Assembly: GCF_001632365.1 (NCBI RefSeq)
Contig: NW_024468553.1
Span: 153,046 to 217,045 of the forward strand
DNA length: 64,000 nt
Reading direction: 5' to 3'
From: Laetiporus sulphureus 93-53
Lineage: Eukaryota; Basidiomycota; Agaricomycetes; Polyporales; Laetiporaceae
The number at the start of each line of letters is the position of its first letter. Positions within the stretch are counted from its first letter, which is position 1. The translations under genes were made by a program, and so were the position numbers. The notes below the pieces were generated by a model, which was given only the letters and a program-made list of their open reading frames with translations, was not told the DNA's origin and did no database searches. This document shows positions 36,196-46,032 of the stretch, one piece after another.

Positions 36196-36331
36196 GATGG
36201 TTGTACTGAAGTTGAACGGTCTGTTGAGTGTTGATCAACTCATGTTGAAGTTCAACAAAGATCACATGATCCAAACTTTAAACCTTAAAGCAAACAAACT
36301 TCTGCAAGGGGGTATTTTTGTCTTCAGAGTT

Positions 36332-36547
36332 GTCAGCCACAAAACTGTTGCAATGCATCTTTTGTAAAGAATATTTTGTATCTCACCAACCAGAAGGCCG
36401 ATTTACTTCATCTGAGTGCCATTTGAAAGCTCATATCATAGGCTTTCTAACGATATATATGTATGTATATTTAGCTATTTTGGTCTCTGAGATATAAGCC
36501 AAACAATGCAACTGTTGCAAACATTGCAACAGTTTTGTGGCTCACTG
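36332..36547 (-). repeat. Right terminal inverted repeat of the Tc1/mariner element
   Basis: The inverse of 34896-35112, with scattered substitutions (for example CTCAGAGACC for CTCGGAAACC). Confidence 0.85.
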
Positions 36548-37589
36548 TATATCCCAGGAAGGTACATACACCTGGTTGTCTAGGAATGGCTGAACCAGGG
36601 ACTGCACAGCACCTGTGGTTCAACACGCTCCACATTTATATGAGCCTACGGGATCGAAGATCAAGCATGGGGGCACGCAACAGAGCAGCGGGCATGTACC
36701 GTCCTCTTTGATGCCTCCGAGAATATTGTAAACATAGTAGGGGAAGAAACGGCGAGCATAGAGCATGGTCTGAATGAGACGAGCGGAGGCACGGAGGGAC
36801 ATGTCTTTCGCATGGGCATGGCGGTACCACTTAGCAGGACGTTAGACGAGCGCACCGAGAGACAAATAGCGAGCATGCACCTCAAGCCTTTGTTTGACCT
36901 GATTCACGAACGTGTTCCAATCTGCTGCAAAGCCATTCACGGCGAGGACAGCTCGATAGATTTTGTACCTACATCAGCTTGCACGCTGTAGCACGCTCGG
37001 ACCTCCACGCCATGCACAGTCTGAAGACGTTCGGTGCACAGCGCGTCTGGATGCTGTACCCCTCGCTCTGGTGAGTGTCTCCTGCAATGACGGTGAAGTC
37101 TTTGCCGACAATGGCGAGGATGATGCCGCCGTTCTCGGTTTAGGTATTGAACTGGCATTGCTGGGGGTTGCGTACGAGTCGTCAAGCGTGGTGATGGTCT
37201 GTGCGCTGGGCAAAACTCTGGCTGAATGTCTGGGAAAAGGTGGTGATCTTCAAAAAGAAGTGACGACGAAACCGGGAGAGCAGGTGTGCGGGAAAGAGAT
37301 GGGGAGCGAAGGCGTATATACTTTCAGGTGATGAGGAGGTGGTAGCGGTCAACACCGACTCGTGCAATACGCGACCACGTGATGATGTGTAGGTGGAATT
37401 AGATCTCCGAAAGGAACATGTAAACACACTTTAAACCCCGAAAATGAAAGGCCGCACTGCTTTCTGACCCTTACTGCCCCAAGACTCGTTCAAGGATGCC
37501 TGATTCTTGTACGTCTTTCATCAAATATTTGTGCCTTTACACTTATGCCGCCGTTCATCTGTAGTGCACATGCAGTATGCTCCTGCAGC

Positions 37590-38091
37590 ATGGGTCCCTC
37601 TCATCAAATCTCCGAGTCTCAGGGTACCTCGGCCGGTTCGTCCATCTTCGAAACACAACTGTATCAGTTTATAAATGCTACTCAGGTAATACGCCCTCCA
37701 GATATTCACCCACTGCCTGACGATGTAACCGCATACGTGAGTCCTCCTTGCATCGAGACGCGTGCTCTCATCCGTTCTGTACCCGCGCCGCCAATTCGTC
37801 TACCCATTCACGCTTGAGCCGCATGTGCTGAGACTGGAGGATTCGCGACGGGTGACTCTCGCCGCTCACGCTGCTCGTCGCGAAGCGTACCTCAAGTCCC
37901 ACGAAGAGGAGAAGGAGCGCCACAAATGAGAGGCGTTGCACAGAATTGCACCGGGCTTCGAGCCTCAAGGATCACCACTCGTCCCTCTCAAGCTCGCCGT
38001 CTGCAGTACCAGATGATGAGAACACGGCCATACCAAGTCTGTCATGGAGGATCTTGTAGATCATCTGGCTGCACTGGATATGGATACGTGA
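37590..38091 (+). pseudogene. DUF5572-like small conserved fungal protein, with stop codons
   Basis: Exon 1 (MGPSHQISESQGTSAG, then IFETQLYQFINATQVIRPPDIHPLPDDVTAY) is followed after a GTGAGT donor by FVYPFTLEPHVLRLEDSRRVTLAAHAARREAYLKSHEEEKER. The next blocks are ALHRIAPGFEPQGSPLVP and KSVMEDLVDHLAALD. This is a small conserved fungal protein of unknown role. In-frame TGA codons occur at 37927-37929, 38013-38015 and 38016-38018; the first is where Arg (CGA) is expected. The expected 3' splice site before TTCGTCTACCC reads CAA instead of CAG. The order of domains is otherwise intact, so this is a recently inactivated copy or contains base errors. Confidence 0.65.
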
Positions 38092-38639
38092 ACTCCCTCT
38101 GCAACATGTTCCTTCGCTCGTGCCCTCAGGTTGTCTTATTTTGCAATCGCCTTCCTGTACGCTAGCTAGTGCTGTCCTTATGTCTCGTAGTATAATCTAC
38201 GAGATTCAGAGTTTACATAATTCGAACAACTGTTCGAGGTCCTTGAGTGGCCCATGCGTAGTCGCGACCTTCTCACAGTGTCCCACGACAAGGTGACACT
38301 GACCGCCAAGCTGCCTATCGAGCTCATTGATGAGATACATCTGTGATGCATATCCTACCGTCGACGAGGATTCTTTGTCAACTGCCACGAGGTTGAAGCC
38401 CGATTGGAGATTGATTGAGCCTCTCACCCTGACTTCCAGGAGCATCTGCCAGTCGGCTATCGAGGCTTAGTTCCACGTCTTCTTTGTAGCCAGCCATCCA
38501 AGAGATTTCGTCGAGATCGATACGTTTCCTCAAGTCAGCAGCTGGATAAGGTATGGTTCTTTGCGAAAACTCAGCATCAGTACAGGACTAGATGGTGCCC
38601 CTCTAGAGTCCTGCATTGCAAAGATCATGACAGAACTCT

Positions 38640-39505
38640 TTCTGATGCAGAGGCCGGCCCATGGTGGGACCTCAGCAAGTTCAAACGCGTAAACAAACTA
38701 CGCCTGGACGTCGATCCTTTCGACTACAACTACGCAATCGACTTCTGTAATGTGCCGCCTCTGCAAGAGCTCGAGGTCCACGACCACCCATGGCCGTCTC
38801 CCGTCTTCTTGCAGGCCACCGCGATGCGGTTCCCTGAGCTGCGGGTCCTCCGACTCTCGCAGAAATCGATCTATTGCAGCCTCTGCAACACATGCAACGT
38901 CCCCGCATTCAAGGAGGAGCCGCCTTCGCTGATCGTGTACACCGGCGGCATTGGCCTACCCGTGAGTGTACCTCTATCTCTTCTTTTCTCCGCAGAGAGT
39001 GGGCAAATGTTGTGAATCCGAATAAGTTTGGGTGCATCATGGGCTCAAACCCCCAACTGGCTCTGTATCTGTGCAGGCCAAAAGAAGTCTGCTTCTTCAG
39101 TGTAGCCTCCCACTCGGCCATCTGAACGGCTAGTGCACCTCTCTTTATGGCTATGAGGGGACTCATCACACAGCATAGATCCATTACAATCGCTTTTGGG
39201 CCATGCTCGAGCACCTGCACACCGTGCGCATCACCGTCGGCTACGAGAAGGATGACGACTCGCAGATCAACAAGGCGAACGAGAACCTCTGGTGCAGCGA
39301 GTGCGACCACTGCATGGCGGTCATGTATGCAGACGAGGGCTTCCGGTTGGACTGGGTGGAGCGGAAGAAGAATGCGCAGCTGCGGCCGCTGGCGCTGCAG
39401 CGCGTCGAGTGGCGCTTCGTGTACGTGGAGGTACCCGCTGAGCAGGTGGAGGCCATGCTGGAGACAGTATATGATAGCGAGGAGGAGGCGGAGGACGAGC
39501 AGTAG
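38640..39505 (+). CDS. F-box/LRR-like uncharacterised protein, acidic tail
   Basis: Two exons joined by an intron at 38961-39176. The first encodes WWDLSKFKRVNKLRLDVDPFDYN, VPPLQELEVHD and MRFPELRVLRLSQKSIYC; the repeated LxxLxL spacing suggests leucine-rich repeats. The second encodes HYNRFWAMLEHLHTVRITVGYEKDD, CSECDHCMAVMY and WRFVYVEVPAEQVEAMLETVYDSEEEAEDEQ. Upstream, 38300-38340 encodes KLPIELIDEI, a typical F-box start, but stops separate it from this frame. The gene may therefore begin there with lesions or unseen introns. CSLCNTC and CSECDHC could bind zinc. No break lies inside the two exons listed. Confidence 0.5.
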
Positions 39506-40074
39506 CTCAGCTTGTGGTGCGTCTCGAGTCTGCGTTCGTGCAGTTGATGTTGAATGCGTGCAGGAAGGTTCGATCTTCTGGACTTGTCTTCACCATGTAC
39601 AAGTATATCTGGCCAGACCATGGATGGATTTCTACATTTCGCGCAACGCTTGTTTTGGTGACCAAATACAAATTACCCCGTATCTTTCAATTTCTGGCAT
39701 TAAAGTGCTGGTGTTCGCGAGCCGTTGCAGCCACCAACGAGATGACAACACTCTGCACATGGCAAAAAGAGTGTATGGAATTAATGCACCAGAGTGGTGT
39801 GTCCGAAATCATTGCCTCCACATCTCCCATAGTTTCTATAATCTTTGTTGGATGCAGGGGTGTTGTCATCTTGTCGGTAGCTACAGTGATTCGGCAGCAG
39901 TCGCCGTTGGAACCCATGGACCGAGAGGGTCAAGCTTAAACTCATTACGTCCCGTCGCCACGATAGGTACGCACAAAGTGAACAGAGTATACATTCGGAT
40001 GTTTAAATAACACTGCATTGATATCCTGCGCAAGATGGCCGACAGTTATACAGTTGATATATGTGAGACAAGCA
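39506..40074. other. Intergenic, nothing recognised
   Basis: The 3' flank of the preceding gene, up to the left arm of the inverted cyanase repeat. No domain was seen on either strand. Confidence 0.35.
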
Positions 40075-40484
40075 GAGCTGGTCACATCGCACTACACCCT
40101 CATACACGAACGTGAGCAGAGTCGCGAGGCGGCTGAGTGTCCAGGATCTGGTCAGTGTGTATGTCCGATGGTCACAACGCTGTGATACTCACCGGCGACT
40201 TGATGTCGAGAATCTGGGCGAGGGAGTCGAACTCGCCGGTCGTGGGCACGGCCGCACCAGTGCAGACTGCATGGTCGATGAGTTGAAGCACCTGACAATA
40301 AGAGACACGACACGCACTGTCAATAATCCGCTGCTCGGAGAGGTGCAGCTTGGACGCGATCTCCGAGTACGAAAATGCCTGATCGATCGTCAACGCCGAC
40401 GGTTAATGCGTCCCCAATAGCGTGAGTCCTATTGGACGATACCTTTCTTGTCCTTGGCAGCGGCGAGCGCAGTGCATTGCGGGT
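40075..40484 (-). pseudogene. Truncated cyanase gene, left inverted copy
   Basis: Minus-strand reading gives TALAAAKDKK, FSYSEIASKLHLSEQRIID, an intron, CTGAAVPTTGEFDSLAQILDIKSP and a GTGAGT donor. This is the N-terminal helical domain of cyanate hydratase, which converts cyanate and bicarbonate to ammonia and CO2. The C-terminal catalytic domain is absent and so is the ATG. The copy is the near-identical inverse of 43812-44219; most differences are C/T transitions. Its 5' edge abuts a ThuA fragment. Confidence 0.8.
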
Positions 40485-40489
40485 CGCCG

Positions 40490-41009
40490 GCCCTTCGCAT
40501 CCTAGTACGAGTATGCTGCCTGCCCGCTGGGAGCTGTACGACGAGGCGTAAGTCAATCGTTGACATCAGTTACGCGGAAGTAACAACTGTGCGATCAGGT
40601 ACAATTTTATGTCCGACCCTCGCGAAGTCGGCGCAACTGTAGTGCTCTCAGTCGACGAGTCCAGCTACAAAGGCAAGCACCCTGCAAGACTCGATACAAT
40701 CTTTAACTGATCTGACAGCGCAGACACCAGAGAGAGGAAGTATAATCACGGGACCCCACACCCACTGATGAATAGGCTACAGCTCTATCGGGCACTCAAA
40801 TGACAAAATTCTGTCAGCGCGGTTCCAGGAACGCGGAGCCGGTATGCAAGCTGGTGGAATTGCTGGCCGTAGCTTCTTCACTAGCCTTGGGCACTGCATC
40901 GAGACATGGCAGGTGAGCAGCGGCTGAAACATTAATTCGTGAGTCTTACCGTAGCCGCAGAACGAAGTGTTCCTTGCGCATGTCTTGGGCGGAATCCAAT
41001 GGGCCATTT
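40490..41009 (+). pseudogene. ThuA-like domain protein, C-terminal fragment
   Basis: Reads LPARWELYDEA, an intron, YNFMSDPREVGATVVLSVDESSYK, a gap, then NHGTPHPL, GIAGRSFFTSLGHCIETWQ, an intron and NEVFLAHVLGGIQWAI before TAG at about 41007. ThuA-like proteins have a class-I glutamine amidotransferase-like fold and are linked to sugar metabolism. The N-terminal half is missing at the junction with the cyanase repeat, so this is a truncated copy. Confidence 0.65.
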
Positions 41010-41531
41010 AGAGGGGTACGACGAAGGCATTTAATCCTAATGCTTTGGTGGGAAACTCTGCCGCTATCTCAACCTGATTGCGGTTCATCCGCATCCTTAA
41101 CAGCCTCTATCCACCGCGGTCGGCGTTCATGTACCATTATTGTCTCACTACCATCTTTTCCCGGATGTGCTCTGTCTATACTACACTGTCAATTTGATTA
41201 ATGCTACACGAGTGTTCGGCCCGCCATCAGCAGTTCTCATAAAGAACGAATGCGGATGTCCATCTGTCTGCGCTGTGCTGAGATACGACTCTGCCTTCAA
41301 ATGATACAGTCTGAAGTTAGGACGCGTCCTCAGTCACGGTCACGCAGACGCGTCGCGCTAAATACATGTCCACTTGATCGAGGAATTTGGGCGGCAAATT
41401 GACGCTGCTCTATCTCGGTTTTTCCAGTTTCCTCCATTGACTGCTCTTAGCCGAAGATCTCAGGCTCAATCGACACTCGCGGGGCCATCGTGTCGTCATT
41501 TTCCGTGAAGGAAACACCTTACTCGGCGGAA
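41010..41531. other. Upstream region of the CTU2-like gene
   Basis: No coding signal was recognised. It presumably contains the promoter of the gene that starts at 41532. Confidence 0.3.
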
Positions 41532-43387
41532 ATGTCGTGTGGCAATCCCATCGTCGAGGCCGACGGTCTCATGCCCAGTGCGTGCCGTCTAGTCCTGCAA
41601 AGTGACAGGAATCAAATTGACCTCTTCCATTTCAGAGAAAAAGCGGTATGACAAGACCAAGCAATGCGTGAGATGTAAAGTCACGGAGGGGAACATCGTC
41701 ATTCGCCACCCTGTCTACTGCAAGTACGCCCTCGTGCATGCCCACACCTCCTAAGGCTAACACCCGACAACGCTCCTCAGGGAATGCTTCTTTTCCCTCA
41801 TGACCCACAAGTTCCGCCGCTCCCTGGAGCCACACGTTAACTCGAAGCCTGATGGCCCACGGCGGACCGCCCTAAAGCCCGCAGGAAATCTACTGGTCGG
41901 CATCTCCAGCGGGCTCGGATCATCGGTGCTGCTGGACCTGGTGCATCAGTGCTACATAGCGATGGACCAGAGCACGATGCCAGCAGATGGAGGCACGCAG
42001 CACTCGCGCCATGAGCGGGTGTGGAAGAAGGTTGCCACGTGTTATATGGAGGTCTGCGATGCGTTCCCGGAGGTGAGTCGTGCGCGCCCGCTGTGCACAT
42101 CTATCTGTGATCGATGTGGACGTTATGGCTGATTTGGTAGGTGGAGGATCGCACGGCTGACGTCGAGCAGCTTGTTGAGAGATATAGTGAGATTGAGTTC
42201 ATACCGTTGCGATTGCAGGATGCCTTTGATCACAGATGGTGGGAGCGGATACAGTATAAGGTGGAGTCGATCAATGCTGCCGTTGACTTGAGGGATGAAG
42301 GTAGGCAGTGCCGCTTCTTAAGACCTGCGTACGCTCAAGAAGTTGCTTGTGCTAGAGCTCCTTTTGGTGCCGCACTTGGCGTCCATGTCCTCGACTGAGG
42401 ACCATTGCAAGCGCTACGCATCTATCTCGCATCTCTGCCCACAGCTACAACCATATCAAGCACTGTGAAGACCATCACGCGCCTTCTTTTGCAATTCACA
42501 GCATGGGAGACAGGCTCTTCTCACCTTGTCCTTGGGACGTCTCTCACTAGCCTAGCAATGTCTCTCATATCGAGCATCTCGCAAGGCGCTGGTTTCAATA
42601 TAAAGGAGGAGATGCAGGAGGAGTGGGCGTGGGACAGCAGGGCGCGAGATGAGGCTGGAAGGAAGCGGACTGTCAGTGTGATCAGGTCATTGCGCGATGT
42701 GGGCAGGAAAGAGTGTGCGATGTGGGCGTGGTGGATGGGTTTGAGGATTGCTGAACAGGCGCCGTGGCCTTGGTTGAGTTCTAGACAAGATATCGGCACA
42801 GTGACGCGAGGTCTGTATGACTCCAATTAGACTCGAGTGCTCTGCTCATGGTCCTCTTGTGCAGATTTCATTGGTGGGCTTGAGAGGGACTATCCATCGA
42901 CCGTGTCGACCATTGTTAGGACATGTACGAAGGTGGCCCCGAAGGGCGAATCCTCTGGGATTTGTATCCTATGTGCACGGTAGGAATTCTCTCCTGTTTT
43001 TTTCCTTATGTATCGATCACTCATAACAATTCTAGACCCATTCATACAGGCGTTCAAGAGTGGAAGTCGTGAATATCGATTCGATCGCGCTCTCAATGAT
43101 CCGATCCGCACGAAATGGAAAAGGCACCGTCTTTGACGCCGTTTTTATGCTATGCTTGCCATACAACACTCACCAGCAAGAGCAGTCGATCTACTCCGTC
43201 GCTCAACCCCTCGATAGCGAAGCCCTCTGCGGCGCCACTGCCGACATGGTTGGGGCCTCAACTCTCCCAGCACGACGAGGTATTCAGAGCTGCCAGGATG
43301 GGGAAGGAGAGAATGCGGGACGTTGTGCAGGACTTCTTGCTTGACAATGGGCAGACGTATGATCAGGTACAGTGGGAGACTAGATGA
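41532..43387 (+). pseudogene. ctu2: CTU2/Ncs2 (cytoplasmic tRNA 2-thiolation protein 2), with two in-frame TGAs
   Basis: CTU2 pairs with CTU1/Ncs6 to thiolate U34 of Lys, Glu and Gln tRNAs. ATG at 41532 gives MSCGNPIVEADGLMP, then KKKRYDKTKQCVRCK, YCKECFFSLMTHKFRRSLEP and the PP-loop region NLLVGISSGLGSSVLLDLVHQC. Later blocks are DVEQLVERYSEIEFIPLRLQDAFD, SSHLVLGTSLTSLAMSLISSISQGAGF, RDVGRKECAMWAWWMGL, FIGGLERDYPSTVSTIVRTCTKVAPKGES and GICILCAR. The C-terminal zinc part reads PIHTGVQEWKS, then FLCYACHTTLTSKSS and RDVVQDFLLDN. Introns have good borders (for example 41578-41634). Within the C-terminal exon, TGA at 43070-43072 and 43097-43099 stand where CGA (Arg) would give the expected sequence. 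The reading frame is otherwise unbroken, so inactivation, if real, is recent. Confidence 0.85.
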
Positions 43388-43687
43388 GGTCATAGGCACT
43401 CCCTTCAGAGTCATTTCCACAGTCGGGATTTGTTGGATGATCTTCATGGAAGCATCTGCATGTAATACACTGGCTGATTGGTCAATAAGAGGTTATGGAC
43501 GCGCCTCGAAGGCAATGTCACGAACCCCATCTCCCGCATCAAAAATCAAACCAGCAGCTGGGCTACTTGGGCTGACGGACCTCAGAACGTTCAACCGATA
43601 AGACACCTGATATTGATCTGTATATGCATCCAAGTGACTTTTACGAATTTGGCGAACTCCACGGCAAGCCACGGAGCATCGGGAGCA

Positions 43688-43695
43688 TATAAAAG
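43688..43695 (+). promoter_or_regulatory. TATA box upstream of the right cyanase copy
   Basis: TATAAAAG lies about 107 bp before the ATG at 43802, followed by a pyrimidine-rich stretch, as in many basidiomycete promoters. Confidence 0.55.
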
Positions 43696-43801
43696 GGCCT
43701 GCTCTCTCTCCATCGATTCTCTGCCGCAAACTTCCACCACCACCCGACTCGGACTTGTCTGAATCCCATAGCATCTCTGCACACTGCCCTGCTGGACGAC
43801 C

Positions 43802-44219
43802 ATGGCTCCCAACCCACAATGCACTGCGCTCGCCGCCGCCAAGGACAAGAAAGGTGTCGTCCAATAGGACTCGCGCTATTGGGGACGCACTAACCGTCGG
43901 CGTTGACGATCGATCAGGCATTTTCGTACTCAGAGATCGCGTCCAAGCTGTACCTCTCCGAGCAGCGGATTATTGACAGTGCGTGTCGTGTCTCTTATTG
44001 TCAGGTGCTTCAACTCATTGACCACGCAGTCTGCACTGGTGCGGCCGTGCCCACGACCGGCGAGTTCGACTCCCTCGCCCAGATTCTCGACATCAAGTCG
44101 CCGGTGAGTATCACAGCGTTGTGACCATCGGACATACACACTGACCAGATCCTGGACACTCAGCCGCCTCACGACTCTGCTCACGTTCGTATGAGGGTGT
44201 AGTGCGATGTGACCAGCTC
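43802..44219 (+). pseudogene. Truncated cyanase gene, right inverted copy
   Basis: ATG at 43802 (MAPNPQCTALAAAKDKK), an intron ending near 43918, FSYSEIASKLYLSEQRIID, a second intron (about 43981-44030), CTGAAVPTTGEFDSLAQILDIKSP, then a GTGAGT donor. Only the N-terminal domain remains; the catalytic C-terminal exons are missing beyond 44219. It retains its own TATA-containing upstream region, unlike the left copy. Bases 43812-44219 match 40075-40484 in inverse orientation. Confidence 0.8.
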
Positions 44220-44255
44220 GCCGCTAACAATTGAAAAACGCATGGCTCTATGTTG

Positions 44256-45584
44256 TTACAAAGCGTCATTTATAACCACGCTGTTCAGCGATGGAAGCCC
44301 GCGGAACAGTGGTTCGAGATCGTCGTCACGAAACTGCCAGCGGTCTATCCAGAGCTCTGTAATACAAGTCGCAGGTAGCAGGCTTAGGAGGAACTCCACC
44401 CATCCATTGCGCCGCTGAGCGACGGTCAACGACGGCTCCACCTCCCAATCGACGTGGAACGCAGACGAAGAGCCGGCCGCAGTGACGAAGAATGCGATGG
44501 TACCATCCGTACCGGCGATGGCGAGCGACAGCCTTGTGAGCCCCGCGAGCAGAGGAAGAGTGCTCATCGACTCAGAGCGGAGGAACGCGAGGTCGGAGAT
44601 GGGCCCGCGCTCGATGTCAAAAAGGTACAGCTCCATGGATGTGGGGAGGCGCGCCGAGATAAAGTTCGACCCGAATGCGGCGGGCACGTCAGCAACGGCG
44701 AGACGGCGAAGGCGCGGGAAGTCCAGAACTGAGGGTCGGCATCTGCGCCCCTGCGCCTGAGCAGGTAAACGAGGGTAAGATCTTCCAGGTTGGGAGTGCC
44801 CGAGAGGAACTCAAATAGACTTCTTAAGGTCCCAACGAATTGATGGGTGATGTATAGGCACGTGAGTGTTGAGAAGCGATTCGTGGAGCCATGGCACGGA
44901 CTGAAGAATCAGTATCCTGAGGAGCGGTGCGTGGTCCTGGAAGAAAACAGGCTGTGTAACCTTGGTCGGGACGGACGGGTTTACACGGGACAGTTTGAGC
45001 TCGAGCACTTCCAGCTGCTCCGCGGAGAACTGCAGGCAGCCCAGGACGCTGTTGTCGTCTTCAATGTGCGTCGTGTGGCCGTACAAGGACCGGATGCGGT
45101 ACATATCGGTATGCAGAGCATGCCAGATTGCCTGGTCGGGTGGAAGCTGGATACAGGGATCGAGTGTAATATCCCGAGAGCGCGCTAGGCGCGTGGAGAT
45201 TGCTAGCGGATGGGAGGCGCCTGGGACGGAGGACCAGAGCTGCGGCATTGCCAATGCTACCGCTCGCCAATGGCGGCAGACATGCGATAATGCTAATGAG
45301 ACGTGGGTGGATTGCGAGAAGCATAGCCATGTGTGTTCTTTCGTTTCGTGCGCAGAAGGACGAAAGACGGAAAGTAGACACGTAAAAATCTCTCCAAGGA
45401 GCTCTGGCGGGAGGCGGTTTATCTGAGCGATCCCTGCGACCGGTCTTATAGGACTGGGAGGATTGAATACTGTGTCATGTCCCAGAGGCTGTGAATGAAT
45501 GCTGCTTGAGCAATCAGCATACATAAATATGATTACTAGATTACTTACAGGTTGGAGGGGCGTGCTGGATTTTCGGGTTGGCAT
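44256..45584 (-). CDS. F-box-like protein
   Basis: ATG at 45584. The F-box is NRLPPELLGEIFTCLLSVF followed by SLALSHVCRHWRAVALAMPQLWSSV, a common Agaricomycete arrangement, so the protein is probably a substrate adaptor of an SCF ubiquitin ligase. C-terminal leucine-rich segments are SAEQLEVLELKLS, APLLRILILQSVPWLHES, LRSLFEFLSGTPNLEDLTLVYLLRR, FPRLRRLAVADVPAAFG and LPTSMELYLFDIE. The end is LEPLFRGLPSLNSVVINDAL. The frame changes near 44860 and again near 44725, each by one base. They may be sequence errors, because the protein is coherent across them. Confidence 0.7.
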
Positions 45585-46032
45585 GAATTCTTTTGATACA
45601 CTTCAAGGTATGAGCTGCATGCACCACGTGTGAGTAGGTGCACTGCACAGGTCGTAACTGACATGGGTCACCAGGTGCTGTGAAACCCATCAGTCGGGAA
45701 AGCTGATCAATGAACGGGATTCTTGCACTGTGTATTTATAGCCGGGGATCGGGCGCTGTAAATTCGCTGATGCTCAGAGACTTCATCAATTGCATGAAAG
45801 CTTGGACAAGCGGAGCATTCCTGATCCTCGGCTCATGCAATGTCGTAGGGATCGGACAGAGGTTTAGCAGAGCGCGGTTGCTCCAGACCATTTGATACGG
45901 ACAAGCACGAATGAGGGAGCAATTGGGAGCAATTGGAGACCCATACTGCATAATGAACAATGTTAGCGTTGTCATTGGAGGCCGCCGTTAAGGATCTCGG
46001 AGAACGCTCGTCGGCGAAAGGTCCGCTTTGAC
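45585..46032. other. Intergenic, nothing recognised
   Basis: The space between a divergent gene pair (F-box gene minus, membrane/coiled-coil gene plus). A short GGGAGCAATT repeat lies near 45918-45935. Confidence 0.35.

Larger units (their letters stand above)
34896..36547 (-). mobile_element. Tc1/mariner-type DNA transposon with long TIRs
   Basis: The element begins CAGTGAGCCACAAAACTG at 34896 and ends with its inverse at 36547, flanked by TA on both sides (34894-34895 and 36548-36549), the usual target duplication. Terminal inverted repeats are about 215 bp and differ by roughly a dozen bases. Each TIR also ends internally in an inverted copy of GCCACAAAACTGTTGCAAT. A transposase is encoded on the minus strand. 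A 625-bp run of N hides its centre. The element lies within the last intron of the proteasome gene, in the same strand orientation. Confidence 0.9.
34594..37170 (-). pseudogene. pre7: 20S proteasome beta subunit (Pre7/PSMB1-like), interrupted and with stops
   Basis: Exons on the minus strand read ENGGIILAIVGKDFTVIAGDTHQSEGYSIQTRC, then AVLAVNGFAADWNTFVNQVKQRLE, WYRHAHAKDMSLRASARLIQTMLYARRFFPYYVYNILGGI and DPVGSYKCGAC. They end AVQSLVQPFLDNQ, IYFKNK, DSFTSATERHVEIGDGLEMYIVLAKGR and VIKQELKD. This is the Pre7-type beta subunit of the proteasome core. Two in-frame stops are present: TAA at 37140-37142 (a Tyr codon in the family) and TGA at 36620-36622 (an Arg codon in the family). An extra CPLLCCVPPC stretch follows EDG. 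The last intron holds a Tc1/mariner element (34896-36547). Introns at about 36835-36875 and after VFRL keep GT..AG ends. The first exon was not found. Confidence 0.8.

Noticed and set aside
36620..43099. TGA read as a sense codon or recoded
   Set aside because: Intact genes in the window use TGA as a normal stop (for example 1766-1768 and 25856-25858). Lesions other than TGA accompany the internal ones in Pre7 and the DUF5572-like gene. C-to-T mutation explains them more simply.
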